Positions 6,354 through 14,321 of a DNA stretch of 64,000 nt are shown here, one piece after another (within the stretch, counting starts at the first letter, position 1; each line of letters opens with the position of its first letter). Origin of the DNA: Aquirufa ecclesiirivi (lineage in GTDB: Bacteria > Bacteroidota > Bacteroidia > Cytophagales > Spirosomataceae); the NCBI RefSeq assembly GCF_011250515.1, contig NZ_JAANOP010000003.1:248001-312000 (forward strand), read 5' to 3'. A program made the position numbers and the translations under genes. The notes under the pieces are model-generated. The model was not told where the DNA came from. It worked only from the letters and a program-made list of their open reading frames with translations, and did not search any database.

Positions 6354-7748
6354 ATGGCGCAACAATACGATTTAATCGTGGTAGGATCAGGCCCGGGAGG
6401 GTATGTAGCCGCGATACGAGCTTCTCAATTAGGCTTAAAATGTGCAGTCGTGGAAAAAGAATCTCTAGGCGGAATCTGCCTAAACTGGGGTTGTATCCCC
6501 ACAAAAGCACTTTTAAAATCTGCTCAGGTTTTTGAATACATCAAACATGCTGCTGATTATGGTATAACCGTAAAAGGAGCAGAAGCCGATTTTAACGCAG
6601 TAATTCAACGCTCACGCGGAGTTGCGGATAGCATGAGTAAAGGCGTTCAGTTTTTGATGAAAAAAAACAAAATCGATGTGATCATGGGTTTTGGAAAAAT
6701 CAAGCCTGGGAAAAAAGTAGAGGTAACGGATGCTGACGGCAAATCAACCATCTACGAAGCAAAAAACGTGATGATTGCAACCGGTGCACGTGCTAGAGCT
6801 TTACCAAACATCCCAATTGATGGAGAAAAAGTAATCGAATACCGCAAAGCAATGAGCCTTAGTAAAAGACCAGATTCGATGGTAATTATTGGTTCTGGAG
6901 CTATTGGAGTTGAGTTTGCCTATGTATATGCCGCCATGGGAACCAAAATAACCATTGTGGAATTTCTTCCTAACGTGGTTCCTGTGGAAGATGAGGATGT
7001 ATCCAAAGAATTGGCTAAACAATACAAAAAAATGGGTATCGATATCTTGACGAATTCAAGTGTTGAGAAAGTAGATACCAAAGGAAAAGGATGCAAAGTT
7101 TCTATTAAAACTCCAACTGGTAATCAAGAAATCGAATGTGATATCGTATTATCGGCAGCTGGTGTAATAGCTAACTTAGAAAACATAGGTTTAGAAGAAG
7201 TTGGCATCATCGTTGACAAAGGTAAAATCCCTGTTAACGCATGGTACGAAACCAACATGCCAGGCTATTTTGCCATTGGTGATGTTACCCCTGGTCCAGC
7301 TTTAGCGCACGTTGCTTCTGCAGAAGGGATTATTTGTGTAGAAAAAATTGCAGGACATAAAACTGAAGCTTTAGATTATACTAATATCCCAGGATGTACT
7401 TACTGTACTCCAGAGATTGCATCTGTAGGTATGACGGAAAAGAAAGCTAAGGAAGCAGGTTACGATATTAAAGTAGGTAAATTCCCATTTGTTGCATCAG
7501 GAAAAGCCACCGCAGCTGGTGCTCGCGATGGCTTTGTGAAAGTTATCTATGATGCTAAATACGGCGAACTACTTGGTGCTCACATGATCGGTTATAACGT
7601 AACAGAACTAATTGCAGAAGCGGTTGTCGTTCGTAAATTAGAAAGTACTGCTTATGAAATCATGAAGTCAGTACACCCTCACCCGACCATTTCTGAAGCA
7701 TTTAAAGGTGCAACAGAAGCGGCCTATGGTGAAGCCGTAGATTTATAG
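6354..7748 (+). CDS. lpdA: Dihydrolipoyl dehydrogenase (E3)
   Basis: FAD-dependent E3 subunit that reoxidises lipoamide of the pyruvate, 2-oxoglutarate or branched-chain dehydrogenase complexes and the glycine cleavage system, reducing NAD+. From the ATG at 6354 the protein has 464 residues, usual for the family. An FAD-binding GxGxxG (VVGSGPGG) lies at residues 9-16, the redox disulfide is Cys42-x4-Cys47 in GGICLNWGCIPTKALL, the NAD site is IIGSGAIGVEFA, and the C-terminal catalytic His-Glu is in SVHPHPTISEAF. The frame extends upstream to a TTG, but the ATG is preferred because the protein then begins right before the FAD fold. No E1 or E2 genes are adjacent. It is convergent with, and overlaps by 6 bp, the next gene. 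Confidence 0.95.
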   Translation: MAQQYDLIVVGSGPGGYVAAIRASQLGLKCAVVEKESLGGICLNWGCIPTKALLKSAQVFEYIKHAADYGITVKGAEADFNAVIQRSRGVADSMSKGVQFLMKKNKIDVIMGFGKIKPGKKVEVTDADGKSTIYEAKNVMIATGARARALPNIPIDGEKVIEYRKAMSLSKRPDSMVIIGSGAIGVEFAYVYAAMGTKITIVEFLPNVVPVEDEDVSKELAKQYKKMGIDILTNSSVEKVDTKGKGCKVSIKTPTGNQEIECDIVLSAAGVIANLENIGLEEVGIIVDKGKIPVNAWYETNMPGYFAIGDVTPGPALAHVASAEGIICVEKIAGHKTEALDYTNIPGCTYCTPEIASVGMTEKKAKEAGYDIKVGKFPFVASGKATAAGARDGFVKVIYDAKYGELLGAHMIGYNVTELIAEAVVVRKLESTAYEIMKSVHPHPTISEAFKGATEAAYGEAVDL

Positions 7749-8375
7749 AAGTCGAACTTTAATCGACTTATACATTACTTTAGATTTGGGATCATGTGCT
7801 TGAATAGCGATGGTCCCATTTTTTATTAGTCGTAATTCCTGGCCTTTATTTCTTAATGGACTAGCTGGTTGGGTATAATCCACAACAGTGATTCCGTTAA
7901 GTTTAGTCACAATCCGATTTCCTTTGACCGTGACTACCATGTCATACCATTCATTATCCTTCACGTACACCTCGGCACAATCCACCACATTATATAAACT
8001 AGCCGATCTTCTCCAATCTGTGTGAGAATTGTTTACCTGAATCTCATAACCTTGTTTAGGCCATTCGCTAGGCAAAAAGTCCGTATGTACATATAATCCA
8101 GAGTTTGCTCCTGGAAAAGTCATAATACGAGCTTGAACTTCAAAATCTTTGAAATTATGGTTATTAAATGCCCCATCATAGTACAAATGCGCGCGCATTC
8201 CTTCCACCACTAAATTACCATCTTCTACCCGAAAGGATTCTGGTCTTTCACTTGCCTTCCATCCATCTAAGGTTTTACCATCAAATAATTCAACCCATTT
8301 CCCTTTTTGAGAGAAACCTACGTTACAAGCCAAAAGGCCTAACATCATTGTCAATACAATCTTTTTCATATTCAT
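7743..8375 (-). CDS. Secreted 3-keto-disaccharide hydrolase (DUF1080 family)
   Basis: The 210-residue protein has a signal peptide (1-22, ending VGFSQ) and one DUF1080 concanavalin-like domain. Characteristic segments are the opening WVELFDGKTLDGWKA, then FKDFEVQARIMTFPGANSGLYV, and GYEIQVNN. DUF1080 proteins of Bacteroidota have been shown to hydrolyse 3-keto-glycosides produced by oxidoreductases. It lies 3 bp downstream of a Gfo/Idh/MocA oxidoreductase gene on the same strand, which fits an oxidise-then-cleave pathway outside the cytoplasm. Substrate is not readable. The stop overlaps lpdA. Confidence 0.88.
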   Translation of the reverse strand: MNMKKIVLTMMLGLLACNVGFSQKGKWVELFDGKTLDGWKASERPESFRVEDGNLVVEGMRAHLYYDGAFNNHNFKDFEVQARIMTFPGANSGLYVHTDFLPSEWPKQGYEIQVNNSHTDWRRSASLYNVVDCAEVYVKDNEWYDMVVTVKGNRIVTKLNGITVVDYTQPASPLRNKGQELRLIKNGTIAIQAHDPKSKVMYKSIKVRLL

Positions 8376-8378
8376 TGT

Positions 8379-9707
8379 TTAAATTTTAATTCCCCAAGTT
8401 TTGTTCAATTTTCTTCCTAATAAGGCATTCGCGTCAGCATCGTTAAATTTCTCCGATTTTGGATTCCATTCCAAAGATTTATTCACAGCATAAGCAATGT
8501 TTCCAATGTTACAAACGGAAGCTGTTCGGTGTCCTACTTCTACATCACAAATAGGCATCGTTCTATTGCGTATCGCCTGAATAAAGTCTACATAATGGTT
8601 TTCACTTTTATACACATGCTTTTCATTTGGCCCTATAACGCGATCTTTCAACTCTGGCTTAGAAGTCTCCAGTTTTTTTCTGGCGCTTCGTAAAGTGCCT
8701 TCTGTACCAACAAATTCCACACCACTATTCCATTCCCATGGTTGATGCGTCATCGTAATACCATTGGCATATGTATAGGTTAAATAAGGCTGATCTTTGC
8801 CTTGTGGAGCACTTACTTTCACAGGTCCAGACTGATCCATATCCAATGCCCATTGCACTATATCAAACATATGCGCTCCCCAATCCGTCATACCGCCTCC
8901 GCCAAACTCTTTGTATTTTCTCCAATTGGGAAAAACGTCTTGCGTAATAGGTGGAGCTAATTCCGTATTAAAAGCAACAGCTTCATTAGGTCCTAACCAT
9001 TTTTCAAAATCTAATCCCTCCGGAATGGATTGAGCTGGTAATTGATAAGCCTCTGGTGGAGGTCCAACATTAACTTTGATGGATTTTACTTCACCAATAT
9101 ATCCATTACGGATTAATTCTACTGCTTGACGAAACTCCGGCCAGGAACGCTGCATACTTCCGGTTTGAAATACACGCTTATGCTTACGAGCAGCATTCAC
9201 CATGGCTCGGCCTTCTTTCACTGTCAATGAAAGTGGTTTTTCACAGTAAATATCCTTTCCCGCTTCCGCAGCTCGAACGGCCATGGCTGCATGCCAATGG
9301 TCAGGCGTTGCAATAACAACGGCATCCACATTTTTAGATGCTAATAATTCGCGATAATCTTGATAAACGGGAATCGCAGCATAGGCTCCCCAAGAAGGAT
9401 TTTTAGCATAATTTTCTTTGACACGGTCCAAGAATAAATTAGCCTTGGCTTGGTAAACTTCGCTGATAGCGCTGATTCTTACTTGGCCTGTCGACAAAAA
9501 AGAGTTCGACAATCCCCGTCCTTGCTTTCCAGTTCCGATAAATCCTAAATTAAGTACATCACTAGGAGCGAGATATGAACTTCCATCAGGACGCTTACCT
9601 CCTAGCACATGCCTGGGAACAATCATGATTGAACCAAAGGCCAAACTGGCTTTTGAAAGAAAATCCCTCCGATTTAAGCCATCGTTATTTTTATTTTTCA
9701 TTTTCAA
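8379..9707 (-). CDS. Gfo/Idh/MocA oxidoreductase with Tat signal
   Basis: The 442-residue enzyme begins with a twin-arginine signal (NRRDFLSKASLAFGS, residues 12-26), so it is probably exported folded with its nicotinamide cofactor. The N-terminal Rossmann fold has the GFIGTGKQGRG motif (about 54-64). The family EKP motif is in DIYCEKPLSLTVKEG, with the substrate-side lysine intact. The C-terminal alpha/beta domain contains the GGGGMTDWGAHMFDIVQWAL segment with the conserved DWGxH. Such enzymes oxidise sugars or inositols at carbon 3 or exchange hydride between substrates. The downstream DUF1080 hydrolase, 3 bp away, supports a 3-keto-sugar role. Confidence 0.9.
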   Translation of the reverse strand: MKMKNKNNDGLNRRDFLSKASLAFGSIMIVPRHVLGGKRPDGSSYLAPSDVLNLGFIGTGKQGRGLSNSFLSTGQVRISAISEVYQAKANLFLDRVKENYAKNPSWGAYAAIPVYQDYRELLASKNVDAVVIATPDHWHAAMAVRAAEAGKDIYCEKPLSLTVKEGRAMVNAARKHKRVFQTGSMQRSWPEFRQAVELIRNGYIGEVKSIKVNVGPPPEAYQLPAQSIPEGLDFEKWLGPNEAVAFNTELAPPITQDVFPNWRKYKEFGGGGMTDWGAHMFDIVQWALDMDQSGPVKVSAPQGKDQPYLTYTYANGITMTHQPWEWNSGVEFVGTEGTLRSARKKLETSKPELKDRVIGPNEKHVYKSENHYVDFIQAIRNRTMPICDVEVGHRTASVCNIGNIAYAVNKSLEWNPKSEKFNDADANALLGRKLNKTWGIKI

Positions 9708-9838
9708 ATAGGTTAATTAATTGGCATAAATGTAAACGAATTTCACCAAATAAAAAACCTTATCTGTCTGCTTTCAAGGTAAATAAAATCAAATTTTTTT
9801 ATGAAAAAATTATATTAATAAGTCTCCAGCCTAGCGAA

Positions 9839-10444
9839 CTATTTCTTTTTCATATAATCAGCAATTTGCCGTTCGTGGCTTAAGGTACTTTGCGACAATG
9901 CTTGGGCGATTTGTGCTTGCTCCTTTTCAGATCTATTCTGACTTATTTTCTTTTTAGCTTGAATTTCAGAAACTTCCATTTCGAAAGCGACTATTCCCTG
10001 GATCATATTCGATTTATAGGATTCGGATAAACTTGCCCATTGTGCTTGATAATCCTTCTCGAAAAAATTGATGCTTTCTTCCAAAATAGCTTTCGTTTCT
10101 TCCAAGGAATCCACCACTCTAGCTTTAGCATACAGATGTACTGTCATGTAATTCCAAGTGGGTACATTTTGCTCCTTCTCATAGTGTTTAGGAGAAATAT
10201 AGGCATGAGGTTCTTGAAATATTAGTAAATTTTCTTGTGCTACTAAGTGCTTCCACTGTTCATTCGCCTTGGCAAAATGTGCGCGCAAAATAATCTTATT
10301 ATCGCTCAGATGTGAAACAAAAGGTAGTTGAGTTGCTACCGGTCGACCGTGTATCATAGAGATAATCGTTCCAAAACTAAATTTTTGAATAAAGTTGATG
10401 ATTTCACCTAAATCTGTCACTTGATTGATGGCAGGAATATACAT
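9839..10444 (-). CDS. FMN-binding negative transcriptional regulator family protein (PaiB-like)
   Basis: 201 residues forming a split-barrel flavin-binding fold. Family features are MYIPAINQVTD at the N-terminus, a strand pair FGTIISM and PVATQLPFV, the AHFAKANEQWKHL segment, and the VPTWNYMTVHLYAKARV motif near residue 95-115. In Bacillus PaiB has been linked to repression of sporulation and protease genes, but most relatives are uncharacterised and may be flavin-dependent enzymes. The last ~40 residues are charged and glutamine-rich (KKKISQNRSEKEQAQIAQAL). Single gene, downstream of the tRNA-Ser gene on the same strand. Confidence 0.85.
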   Translation of the reverse strand: MYIPAINQVTDLGEIINFIQKFSFGTIISMIHGRPVATQLPFVSHLSDNKIILRAHFAKANEQWKHLVAQENLLIFQEPHAYISPKHYEKEQNVPTWNYMTVHLYAKARVVDSLEETKAILEESINFFEKDYQAQWASLSESYKSNMIQGIVAFEMEVSEIQAKKKISQNRSEKEQAQIAQALSQSTLSHERQIADYMKKK

Positions 10445-10510
10445 AGTTCAACGGATTAATGTGAACAAATGTATTGATTTCAACTGTTTTAGTCTTTCTT
10501 AAAATAAAAA

Positions 10511-10537
10511 AAGACAAATCTGATCTAGATTTGTCTT
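10511..10537 (-). terminator. Terminator of the tRNA-Ser gene
   Basis: An 11-bp perfect stem (aagacaaatct with agatttgtctt) surrounds a 5-nt loop. On the minus strand it is followed by a long T run. It lies 3 bp beyond the encoded CCA. Confidence 0.85.
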
Positions 10538-10539
10538 GT

Positions 10540-10630
10540 TGGCAGAGGGGAAGGGATTCGAACCCTCGATAAGCTTGAGACCTATACACACTTTCCAGGC
10601 GTGCTCCTTCAACCACTCGGACACCCCTCT
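10540..10630 (-). tRNA. tRNA-Ser (GGA)
   Basis: On the minus strand AGAGGGG pairs with CCCCTCT as the 7-bp acceptor stem, followed by a G discriminator and an encoded CCA at 10542-10540. The D arm is TCCGAGTGGTTGAAGGA, the anticodon stem-loop is CACGC-CTGGAAA-GTGTG giving anticodon GGA, the long variable arm is typical of serine tRNA, and the T loop is TTCGAAT. Total length is 88 nt without CCA. A TAGTTTTG promoter element lies just upstream and a strong terminator follows. Confidence 0.96.
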
Positions 10631-10641
10631 GTTTGGGAGGG

Positions 10642-10649
10642 CAAAACTA
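10642..10649 (-). promoter_or_regulatory. -7 box of the tRNA-Ser promoter
   Basis: TAGTTTTG on the minus strand fits TAnnTTTG and lies 12 nt upstream of the mature tRNA 5' end, a natural spacing for transcription start. No -33 element at standard spacing is visible. Confidence 0.5.
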
Positions 10650-10868
10650 ATCAATTCTTTTGAAGAATGGAAGTCTCAATTCATATCCTTTCCTTTTTAG
10701 TAGAATTTCAACTAATTTTTAAGAAACACGTTGCCTAGATTTCTTCAAAAAAGCCCTCATTGAATATGAGTAATGGCTAACAATGACATTATCGACAAAT
10801 TTGGCCAAAAATTAACGATTCCTTTTAAAGATTTCAATGGAATTTTTTCACATTCTAATGAAAAATCC

Positions 10869-10923
10869 TTGGTCGAATAGCCTTGAATTTGTAATTTTGC
10901 TTAAAATCTATATATTATATAGA
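10869..10923 (+). promoter_or_regulatory. Promoter and candidate operator of the reductase-cobA operon
   Basis: TTG at 10869-10871 is followed after 20 bp by TAATTTTG at 10892-10899, a good Bacteroidota promoter. Eight bases downstream lies a perfect palindrome, tctatata-t-tatataga (10907-10923), near the expected start of transcription, so a repressor could bind there. Confidence 0.5.
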
Positions 10924-10959
10924 GTATATAAGATTTATATAAGATTAAAATACGCCATT

Positions 10960-13050
10960 ATGCAAAGCTTCCGCTCAGAAATAGAAAATCCTATAGTAGA
11001 AAAAGACATCATTGATCTTGCTAATAAAATTGCTCAATTCCGAGCTGGTGAGATACATGAGGAGAAATTCCGTAGCCTTCGATTGGCTCGAGGTGTTTAT
11101 GGCCAGAGACAACAAGGTGTACAAATGGTTCGAATTAAACTTCCATATGGAAAAATTAAGTTCAACCAGTGGAGACGCATTGCGGCTATTTCAGATGAAT
11201 ATTCGACTGGAAATTTACATTTAACAACGCGTCAAGATATTCAAATTCACTTTGTTTCTTTGGACCGTACACCTGAATTATGGGCTAAATTAGAACAAGA
11301 CGATATTACCCTACGTGAAGCTTGTGGAAATACCGTTAGAAATATTACCGCCTCTCCTACCTCGGGTATAGATCCTTTAGAATTATTTGATGTGAGTGCC
11401 CACGCTGACACGGCTTTTCGATATTTATTGAGAAACCCGATTTGCCAAGAAATGGGAAGAAAAGTAAAAATCTCTTTTTCCAATACAGACGAGGATACTT
11501 CCCTGGCGTATTTGCATGATATGGGATTTATTCCTAAAATTCAACAAGGAGTGAAAGGGTTTAAAGTGGTAGTTGGTGGAGGCTTAGGTGCTCAACCGAT
11601 GTTAGCTTATACGGCCTATGAGTTTTTAGCTGAGAACAAAATCATTCCATTCATGGAAGCGGTATTACGTGTGTTTGACCGTCATGGAGAAAGAAACTCT
11701 CGCCATAAAGCGCGCATGAAGTTTCTAATTCAAAAAATTGGATTTGAGGCGTTCATGGATTTGGTCAATGTCGAAACTAAAGCTTTAAAAAATCAGGTAG
11801 TAGATATTCCTAGCGATGGTATTTGGGAAGTTTCTATTCCAACAAAATTAGCCGACCTGGCGGAAGATGGTTCTGCTGAGTATCAAACGTGGTTAAGTTC
11901 CAATACCTTCGAGCAAAAGCAAGCGGGCTATTTTGGTGTTTATGTTCGTATTTTAAATGGTAATATTTCCAGTGATACTTCTAGAAGCATCATGCAAGCT
12001 CTGGAAGGATATATTGGTGATGACGTCCGTATTACCATCAATCAAGGTTTGTTATTCAAATTTGTTCCAAAACAAAACTTGGCTTATGTTTACCAAGTAC
12101 TTAAAGACCATGTTTTAGCATCTCCTGGAGCAAATTCGGTAGCTAATATCACGGCTTGTCCTGGTACTGATACTTGTAATTTGGCTATTTCTGATTCTAC
12201 CAATATTACGTCAAAATTAGAGGAAGTAATCTCTCAAGATTTTCCAGAGTTAATACATGATAGCCAGATGAAAATTAAAATTTCGGGTTGTATGAATGCT
12301 TGTGGACAACACAGCATGGCCAGCATTGGATTTCATGGCTCATCGTTAAAAGCGCCAGACAAACGGGTTCTTCCTGCTTTACAAGTTCTTTTGGGCGGAG
12401 CCACTTTAGGAAATGGAGATGGTAAAATAGCCGATAAAGTGATCAAAGTTCCTTCCAAAAGGGGCCCTGAAGTTTTACGCGTTGTCTTAAACAACTATGA
12501 AGAAAATGCCTTAGAAGGTGAATATTTCCATCAATACTACGATCGTCAAGGTGAGAAATATTTCTATACTTTGCTTAAACCCATTGCCGATTTACAAACA
12601 CTAGTAGATGATGATTTCATTGACTGGGGAGCAGCTGAGGCCTTTCATACGGAAATTGGGGTGGGAGAATGCGCCAGTGTGATCATCGATTTAGTAGCAA
12701 CATTACTATTTGAATCCGAAGAAAAATACGATTGGTGCAAAAATGCCTTAGAAGATAAGCGCTGGGCAGATGCTATTTATCACGCTTACAGTGTATTTGT
12801 TTCTGCTGCCAAGGCCTTGTTGTTAGATAAAAGTGTACAAGTTTCTACACAACATGCCGTTATTACGAAATTTGATGAACAGTATGTTCAAACAGGAGAT
12901 TTTGAATTACAAGCAGATAGTTTTTCGGCTATAGTGCTTCAAATCAACCAACATGAACCTAGCGAAGTATTTGCGAAAGCTTATGCACAGCAAGCATTGA
13001 GCTTTTTAGAAACTGCTAGTTTATTCCGCCAATCAATCGCCAGTAATTAA
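10960..13050 (+). CDS. Siroheme nitrite/sulfite reductase with C-terminal HEPN-like domain
   Basis: Assimilatory ferredoxin- or NADPH-type reductase that makes sulfide from sulfite or ammonia from nitrite in a six-electron step. From ATG 10960 it has 696 residues. Two ferredoxin-like/siroheme half-domains are visible: GVYGQRQQGVQMVRIKLPYG and LHLTTRQDIQIHFV in the first, and YFGVYVRILNGNI in the second. The [4Fe-4S]-siroheme cysteines are in TACPGTDTCN (C-x5-C) and SGCMNACGQH (C-x3-C). After the GVGEC segment at about residue 570 an additional ~125-residue helical domain follows (RWADAIYHAYSVFVSAAKAL), resembling HEPN domains. cobA follows after 1 bp and supplies the siroheme precursor. Sulfite versus nitrite cannot be decided here. 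Confidence 0.9.
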   Translation: MQSFRSEIENPIVEKDIIDLANKIAQFRAGEIHEEKFRSLRLARGVYGQRQQGVQMVRIKLPYGKIKFNQWRRIAAISDEYSTGNLHLTTRQDIQIHFVSLDRTPELWAKLEQDDITLREACGNTVRNITASPTSGIDPLELFDVSAHADTAFRYLLRNPICQEMGRKVKISFSNTDEDTSLAYLHDMGFIPKIQQGVKGFKVVVGGGLGAQPMLAYTAYEFLAENKIIPFMEAVLRVFDRHGERNSRHKARMKFLIQKIGFEAFMDLVNVETKALKNQVVDIPSDGIWEVSIPTKLADLAEDGSAEYQTWLSSNTFEQKQAGYFGVYVRILNGNISSDTSRSIMQALEGYIGDDVRITINQGLLFKFVPKQNLAYVYQVLKDHVLASPGANSVANITACPGTDTCNLAISDSTNITSKLEEVISQDFPELIHDSQMKIKISGCMNACGQHSMASIGFHGSSLKAPDKRVLPALQVLLGGATLGNGDGKIADKVIKVPSKRGPEVLRVVLNNYEENALEGEYFHQYYDRQGEKYFYTLLKPIADLQTLVDDDFIDWGAAEAFHTEIGVGECASVIIDLVATLLFESEEKYDWCKNALEDKRWADAIYHAYSVFVSAAKALLLDKSVQVSTQHAVITKFDEQYVQTGDFELQADSFSAIVLQINQHEPSEVFAKAYAQQALSFLETASLFRQSIASN

Positions 13051-13051
13051 G

Positions 13052-13849
13052 ATGATCCAACAATTAAGTCGGTTTAAATCATTGGAACCTCAACCCAAAC
13101 TGAGCGTGGTAGGGGCAGGACCTGGTGATCCTGAATTGATTACCTTAAAAGCCATCAAAGCCTTACAAAGTGCTCAAGTAGTTTTATTTGATGCTTTAGT
13201 AGATACTTGTCTATTGGATCACTGTTCAGAAGGCTGCGAAAAAATATTTGTGGGAAAAAAAGCGGGTGAAAGTCATTCGCAAGATGCTATCAATACCCTC
13301 ATCATAAAAAAAGCTTATGAATTAGGCCATGTTGTTCGATTAAAAGGAGGTGACCCATTTGTTTTTGGAAGAGGTCAAGAAGAAATAGAATATGCCAAAC
13401 AATTTGGCTTAATAACAGCTTATATCCCCGGCATTAGCTCATCTTATGCCGCAGCTGGAGCAGCGGATATCCCTTTGACTATTAGAGGTGTAAATGAAAG
13501 CTTTTGGGTTATGACGGGTACAAAATCCGATGGCTCATTAAGTAATGATTTACAGTTGGGTTTACAATCTACGGCTACCATCGTTATTTTGATGGGTATG
13601 CATCGACTAGCCGAAATTTCAAAAATTTGTCAAGAGGCTGGAAAAGCCAATATATCGGCTGCTATTGTTCAAAATGGTACCATGTCCCAACAAAAAGTAG
13701 GTCTTGGAATTGCGGGAGAACTTGAAAATTTGGCTAAAAATGAAGACCTTCGCAACCCAGCAGTCATTATCATAGGTGAAGTAGTTCGCTATGCTAAGAA
13801 AGATATCTGGGAAAAAGTATCACACCTAATTAATAAAAATGAGCAATAG
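13052..13849 (+). CDS. cobA: Uroporphyrinogen-III C-methyltransferase
   Basis: SUMT methylates uroporphyrinogen III twice with S-adenosylmethionine to give precorrin-2, the branch to siroheme. The 265-residue protein has the tetrapyrrole methylase fold: the N-terminal VGAGPGDPELITLKA motif (about 21-35), the KGGDPFVFGRGQEE loop near residue 105, PGISSSYAAAGAADIPLT, and a C-terminal AVIIIGEVV strand. There is no fused CysG-type dehydrogenase/ferrochelatase, so those steps must be encoded elsewhere. The gene starts 1 bp after the siroheme-dependent reductase, explaining its role, and overlaps ridA by 11 bp. Confidence 0.95.
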   Translation: MIQQLSRFKSLEPQPKLSVVGAGPGDPELITLKAIKALQSAQVVLFDALVDTCLLDHCSEGCEKIFVGKKAGESHSQDAINTLIIKKAYELGHVVRLKGGDPFVFGRGQEEIEYAKQFGLITAYIPGISSSYAAAGAADIPLTIRGVNESFWVMTGTKSDGSLSNDLQLGLQSTATIVILMGMHRLAEISKICQEAGKANISAAIVQNGTMSQQKVGLGIAGELENLAKNEDLRNPAVIIIGEVVRYAKKDIWEKVSHLINKNEQ

Positions 13850-14228
13850 AATATCCATTTCAAGTGGTTCCCCATTTGAAGACGTATTTGGTTACTGCCG
13901 TGCAGTAAAAACAGGAAATTTAGTGGAGATCTCGGGCACTGTGGCCTTAGTAGATGGCGAAAAAGTAAAAGAAGATGACTTGTATGCTCAAACATATAAC
14001 ATCATTGAGCGAATCGCTGTCGTGTTGGAAGAAGCCGGCTCATCCATCAATGATGTGGTTAGAACACGCATTTTCACGACAGACATGTCAAAAAACGCAG
14101 ATATTGCCAAGGCTCACGTTCATTTCTTTGGAGCAATTAAGCCAACGACAGGTATATATGAAATTTCGGCTTTAATCGCGCCGCAGTATAAGGTAGAAAT
14201 AGAATTCACGGCTTGGGTTAATGAATAG
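13839..14228 (+). CDS. RidA/YjgF-family protein
   Basis: 129 residues with the YjgF/UK114 fold, whose best-known members hydrolyse reactive enamine/imine intermediates released by PLP enzymes. Segments such as GNLVEISGTVAL, the VVRTRIFTTDM motif with the conserved arginine, and the IAPQYKVEIEFTAWV end identify the family. It belongs to a subgroup distinct from housekeeping RidA, since the C-terminal segment lacks the usual VEI-E-A-I-A pattern. It overlaps cobA by 11 bp and is likely cotranscribed with the reductase, although no direct link to sulfur or nitrogen reduction is known. Confidence 0.88.
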   Translation: MSNRISISSGSPFEDVFGYCRAVKTGNLVEISGTVALVDGEKVKEDDLYAQTYNIIERIAVVLEEAGSSINDVVRTRIFTTDMSKNADIAKAHVHFFGAIKPTTGIYEISALIAPQYKVEIEFTAWVNE

Positions 14229-14275
14229 CTTATCAGTTTCCTGATACAATAATTCAAAAAATGGTCCGTTAGACA

Positions 14276-14308
14276 AACGCTGTCAAGGTTTGAAACCTTG
14301 CCAGCGTT
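14276..14308. repeat. 33-bp palindromic repeat, copy 1
   Basis: Arms aacgctgtcaaggttt and aaaccttgccagcgtt flank a G; one mismatch between arms. Same family as 52268-52300 and 52436-52468. It sits in the convergent spacer between ridA and the heptose kinase gene. Confidence 0.88.
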
Positions 14309-14321
14309 GTAAAAAATGCCA

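Larger units (their letters stand above)
10631..10959. other. Intergenic region between tRNA-Ser and the reductase operon
   Basis: 329 bp holding divergent promoters: a tRNA -7 box at 10642-10649 and the reductase promoter and palindrome at 10869-10923. No small gene is evident. An in-frame extension of the reductase upstream of 10960 runs through the promoter and is not credible. Confidence 0.6.

Noticed and set aside
10837-10959. Upstream in-frame extension of the reductase
   Set aside because: It passes through the promoter and an AT-rich palindrome, and codes for a Tyr/Ile-rich stretch not seen in the family.
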